Assembly (NCBI GenBank): GCA_021432605.1
Contig: MU271148.1
Location: 2,177,362 to 2,241,361 of the forward strand
From: Coniochaeta sp. PMI_546
Taxonomy: Eukaryota; Ascomycota; Sordariomycetes; Coniochaetales; Coniochaetaceae
Length of the DNA stretch: 64,000 nucleotides
Direction of reading: 5' to 3'
The notes beneath the pieces were generated by a model. That model made no database searches and was not told the origin of the DNA. It saw only the letters and a program-made list of their open reading frames with translations. The position numbers and the translations under genes are program-made. Each line of letters begins with the position of its first letter. Position 1 is the stretch's first letter. Below, in pieces: positions 60,055 through 64,000 of the stretch.

Positions 60055-60972
60055 TCAAAGAAGGAGCACAGCGGACATGAAGACAGTCATGAAGGCAACC
60101 GCGCTGCTAGCAGGCCAAAACCGACCGATCGCTTCGCTGGAGGCGGAGGCGGAGGCGGATGATGGAGTAGATGCTTGAGCGTTGTTGGTCCCTGCGGCTC
60201 ATGTCAGCAAGGGTATCCTCGGGCAAGGAGCACCATTAGGGGCTCTAAGGGGAGTATAATGTGATGCGCAAAGCGCGATATGAGAGAGTGGGAATGGTGC
60301 AGGTGAAAAGGAACATGATGGACACCTCTTACCTTCCAAACCCAAAGCGCCACAGGCATTAACAAGCGTCGTGTTTCCCTTCAACTCGGCCAGCTTCGCC
60401 TGCGCCTTGTCGACTTTTTGCTGAGTCCTCGTGCTGTTTCCAGAGGCTGTCGCATTTGCAGCACGATCAATGACCTTCTGCAGCCGACTCATCTCCTTAC
60501 ACGTCTCCTCCGTCTTCAATGCGGCGCAGAAAGTCGTCAGCGTAGCATTCCCTTGCAGGGCGGCCAGTGTGTCCGCCTGGGCGGAAGCTTTGCTCTTCAC
60601 CGCATCGGATGCGGCCGTCTCGTTGGCAGCTAGGGTGGCAATCTTCTCCAGAGCTGCGAGGCGATGGCAGGAGGCTTTCGTCGCCTCGGAGGCGAAGAGC
60701 TGGTCGCAGAGGGCCGTGAGGGTCGTGTTTGTCTCGAGGGTTGCTAGGGTACTGGCTGCCGCAGAGGCCTTGGCTTGGATGGCGGATGCTTTGGTGGTGT
60801 CGTTGTGGGAAGCCTTGGCTAGTTTTGTTGCGTTGGAGGATAAGTCCATGAGTGCTGTGAGACGGGCGATCTCGTGACATTGGGAGGCTGTCGATGTGGA
60901 GTTGTGGGATTTTGCATGGATCGGGGATGGGAGGGTGAGGAGGAGGGGAAGGAGGGTCGCAAGGAGCTTCAT
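60055..60972 (-). CDS. Secreted, probably GPI-anchored protein with three Cys-bounded repeats
   Basis: Two exons on the minus strand (60333-60972, 60055-60191; 141-bp intron) encode 258 residues. A signal peptide (MKLLATLLPLLLTLPSPIHA) opens the protein. Three helical, Ala/Thr/Lys-rich units follow, each starting at a Cys (CHEIARL, CHRLAAL, CKEMSRL) and ending in a shared pattern, L-x-N-x-T-L-x-x-x-C (ETNTTLTALC, QGNATLTTFC, KGNTTLVNAC). About nine N-glycosylation sequons are present. After splicing, the C-terminus is a Ser/Ala spacer (SSASASASSEA), then a hydrophobic tail ending SAVLLL, as in GPI-anchored proteins. Without splicing the tail would instead be Pro/Cys-rich and hydrophilic, so the spliced form is preferred. 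I do not recognise a named family; a cell-wall or surface role is inferred. The tRNA-Arg ends 60 bp before the gene's stop codon. Confidence 0.75.
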
Positions 60973-62113
60973 TGTGGTGATAAGGCACACTCAGAATGAC
61001 CGATGAGCTCAAATAAGGGAACAATGCAGAATAACGATAAAATAGATATGTACAGGACGCGACCAAAAGAACGGGACCAGCCGTCACATAAGAAAAGAGA
61101 GTAGTTAGTATGAAAATATTTCCTGGAATCTTTTATAGGGCTTAACTCCAAGCTGATAATAGAACCAGGAGCTGGATCTAGAAGAGAGTAGATCAGCGAC
61201 TGAAGAGGTCTTGGCACTGATGTTATACAGCTTCAGATATGAAGAGCCGCGTAATGGCAAGCACTATCAAACACATGCTGGCCCGTGTCATAGAGGCTGT
61301 CTCACGACATGGGAGGCGGTTTCAAGCTCTTGGCAGTGGAGGATATGTTATTGGGAGGGAGACGCCACAACGTGGCCCTTTAAGGTGTGAAAGGTAGGGG
61401 GACACGTAAATGGCTCCTCTTCAGTCTCAGGTCTGCCAAATCCAGCACTGTCTAACGGTTGGGCTGCTCTCCGGCCCCCCTGATCCCCGTTGCATCTGAA
61501 GCATGAGGCGCCGCAAACCGGGATTCGATTGTTTCCGCAGATCTGGGGAAGCGTCGTCAGCTACACGTGTAGATACCATGCTGCAGATCAGGCTCTGTTC
61601 ATGCGTTGTCTAAATTTATCGCAGTTCCCCCATGGCGTAGGGGTTGGGGTTGGGGTTGGGGTCTTCTTTCCAAAATGTCAGTCTTGGCGGGAAAGTTGAG
61701 AACAACTACCAACTGATGAGCATCTACAGACTGCTGTACTACACAGCTACAACATGAACATATCTGGAACGAACATAGCACATAAGAACGAGGACATCAT
61801 CAGAGATCAAGCACCTGATGGGAGGATATCCATACAGGAATGTTGAACGCCGAACCAAGGACAAGCGGACTGTTTGATGAGCCCGTTAGAGCATTAAACA
61901 GTAGATTGCACAAATATCATTCTGAACGAAAACCTCTAGATCGACTATCTAAAAGTGTGTCGACCAGTCGGCAAAACAACCATGTGACGCCTGCCGACCT
62001 TTTCACCCTATCCCAGTATGCCTCAAACGCCGGATATCATGACGCGACGAAAGCCCTATGTTACAGGAGCAATGACCGAGCGAAGAAAGAAACTAAATCA
62101 GAAGCAGACTATC
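60973..62113. other. Intergenic between NOP58 and the repeat protein
   Basis: The promoter of the repeat protein and the 3' side of NOP58 lie here. The G-rich tract at 61640-61661 is listed separately. No gene is seen. Confidence 0.5.
61640..61661 (+). repeat. (GGGGTT)n tract, G-quadruplex motif
   Basis: Four runs of GGGG separated by TT form a perfect four-run motif on the plus strand. It resembles a telomere-type repeat but is short and interstitial. No gene overlaps it. Confidence 0.8.
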
Positions 62114-63868
62114 TTAGTCGTGGTGCTTCTTCTTCTTCTTCTTGGGCTCCTCCTTGGCTGGAGGGGCTTCCTCCTCGTCGTCTGACTGTGCCTTCCTCTT
62201 GGAGGACTTCTTCTTCGGTGTCGGCTCCTCGGCCTTGTGCTCCTTCTTCTTGGTAACTTGCAGAGTGCCATCAGCGTTCAGTTTGATCTCGCCCTTGGCG
62301 AGCTTCTTGTTGAACTTCTTTACTGAGAGACCAGCCTCCTCGGCGAGGCGCTCAATATCTGCCTCGGAAGGCACCTTCGGCGCAGCTTCCTCGTCGGCCT
62401 CGGCCATCTCGACCTCGGGAACCTCCTCAATCAGTGACTTCCTCTTCTTGTCCTTCTTGTCTTTCTTTTCCTTCTTGACCGGCGTGGTAGCATCCTCAGC
62501 GGCGTCATCCTTCTCAACAGCGGGCTCACCGATAGCCTGTCCATCAGCACCAATGTTGTACTTGCGCACCTCCTTGAGGTCGAACTGCTCTGGTTGAGGA
62601 TGGCCAATCAGGATATTGGACTTGATAGGCTTGCCTTCAAGCCTGGAGAGGTTGTTTGACAGCTTGGAAAAGGCAAGAGCACCGAGGACACCTGGTTGCT
62701 CAGCATCCTCCTCCTCGCCTAGAGCATCGTGGCGGACACCAAGGGCAACCTTGGCGGCCAGCTGACGGGCGATCTTGCCCTTGTTTTTGCCGGAAGCCTG
62801 ACCCACAAGCGATGCGTGGTAAATCATACCGTACTTGGGCGTTGCGTGCTTGGTCTTGAGAGCACGGAAGAGCGCCTTCTCGGCACCGAGGATCTGGATG
62901 GTACTGGCGGGCTTCTTGGCAAGATCCATGATCGAACCAGCGTGCGAGATGAGTCTCGCACCGACCAGATGACCAATGAGCTCTGTCATGTTAGGGGCAA
63001 TAGCCTTCATACGGTTCTCGAGGTAGCGCGCGAGGTCGTCACGGTATTGTGCGTACTCGACAACCACTTCGGCGAGGCTCTTGATGTTGTTGATGTCGTC
63101 CTCCGCGATCTCGGTTCCCATACTAATGTCAGCCGCAGCACGAACAGCGCCCTCGACGCTCTCCTCCAAGAAGGACAGGTCGGCGTTAGGAAGGTTGGAT
63201 CGCAGACCCAACTCCAAAATGACCTTTGCGTAGAGCACGTTGCCGGTGAGAATCTTGGCCAGTTCCGGGAAGTGCCATCCGTACCATTCGCGTGCGCGCA
63301 TGGCGTAGGTGTTGAGCTCCTTGTCCATCTCATCGAGGAGAGAAACAGCGTGAATGATCATGACATCGACCTTTTCAGGTGAGAACTTCAGCTTGTGGCG
63401 CGACAGAGTGTGCGCGAGACCCAGAGACATCTCTTTGAAGTTCTCCGGTAGCATACCCGGTACCAGCTCCGCAAGATGTTCGCGAATGGCTCGAAAGAGG
63501 TCGTTGCTCGCTGGGTCGGTGATTGGCTTGATGTTGAGGTTAGGAAGCTTGGAGACCGAGTTTCCGAGGAGCTTCTCTGCGACTATGAGAGAGGCCTTCT
63601 TCTCATCCTTCAGTTCGTCAAGAAGATGCGCGAGCTTCGGTGTGACTTTGCCCTCCAGCAGGCTAGAGATCTCGGAAAGTGCAGTTGCAGACGAATCGAA
63701 CTTGGCGAATTCCTTCATGCGAATCCTTCCGAACCTGTCAATATATTGCTACAAGGCAGGGCAGGCTGAATGACTTACTCCTTAGCAATCTTCTCGGCGG
63801 TTGAGATACGGCTCAGGAAATCCTCCGAATCGAGCAGCTTCTTGTCGGTAGCCTTGAACAGGCCATAA
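62114..63868 (-). CDS. NOP58: Nucleolar protein NOP58 (box C/D snoRNP), 5' end outside the window
   Basis: Two exons on the minus strand are present, 63779-63868 and 62114-63734; the first coding exon, ending before the YGLFKATDKKLL segment, lies beyond position 64000. Nop58 pairs with Nop56 in box C/D snoRNPs that guide 2'-O-methylation and rRNA processing. The N-terminal domain, the central coiled coil (about KVILELGLRSN to EVVVEYAQYRDDLARYLENRM) and the Nop domain with NMTELIGHLVGARLISHAGSI and IQILGAEKALFRALKT are all recognisable. The C-terminus is the typical Lys-rich tail with KKEKKDKKDKKRKS and a final KKKKKKHHD. The intron between the exons is only 44 bp. The 63869-64000 sequence is intron by its acceptor TTGCTTTCAG. 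Confidence 0.94.
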
Positions 63869-64000
63869 CTGAAAGCAACATATGTTAGCCATTCTGAAAT
63901 TCTGATTGAATAAAGTGACCAAGAAGTTGAGATCATCCTATGCTACAAGTAGAACAAGTAGGCAGGATGGCAGATGGAAAGAGGGCTGCATGCAATTGAG

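Noticed and set aside
61640-61661. Possible telomere
   Set aside because: The repeat is four short units, interstitial, and is (TTGGGG), whereas filamentous ascomycete telomeres are TTAGGG; genes continue on both sides.

Overview
This window is nuclear DNA of a filamentous ascomycete, most likely a Sordariomycete. The genes are housekeeping eukaryotic genes split by many short introns (44-141 bp) with GTNNGT donors, CTRAY-type branch sites and YAG acceptors. Fungus-specific families are present (CRO1/She4 myosin chaperone, a hybrid histidine kinase, DLT1, a fungal-type NDC1). One AT-rich transposon island has LTRs that differ only by transitions, as expected from repeat-induced point mutation (RIP). 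I resolved exon structures by hand; almost all restored frames join with correct phase and familiar protein sequence.

Layout. (1) 2.3-16.6 kb: TAD3 (tRNA A34 deaminase subunit), RNase H1 with two hybrid-binding domains, a PRKRIP1/DUF1168 spliceosome-associated protein, CCT3 (chaperonin gamma) and a type II membrane M13 (neprilysin-like) metalloprotease, then 3.7 kb with no recognisable gene. (2) 16.6-24.3 kb: a 2015-residue hybrid histidine kinase and a cytochrome b561-type membrane protein. (3) 24.7-32.26 kb: a nested transposon island. A Ty3/gypsy LTR element fossil on the minus strand sits 4 bp inside the end of a hAT-like non-autonomous element that has its own 8-bp target duplication. 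(4) 32.8-38.7 kb: the two methionine aminopeptidases, type 2 and type 1, lie head to head with 281 bp between start codons; ARP3 follows. (5) 39.9-52.6 kb: a dense block of taspase/asparaginase-like protein, TFB4 (TFIIH), CRO1, RPC9 (RNA polymerase III), an atypical Ras/Rho-like GTPase, NDC1 (nuclear pore) and DLT1. (6) 52.6-60 kb: a gene-poor stretch with tRNA-Lys(CTT), tRNA-Arg(ACG) and a few weak reading frames. (7) 60-64 kb: a secreted, probably GPI-anchored protein of three cysteine-bounded repeats, and the 3' part of NOP58, whose first exon lies beyond the window.

The genes are not an operon-like pathway; they are core functions (translation, protein maturation, folding, actin and nuclear pore). 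The points most worth a second look are the shared MetAP2/MetAP1 promoter, a degenerate second receiver domain in the kinase, the stop-free intron beside a metal-binding residue of MetAP1, the nested transposons, and the repeat-built surface protein.
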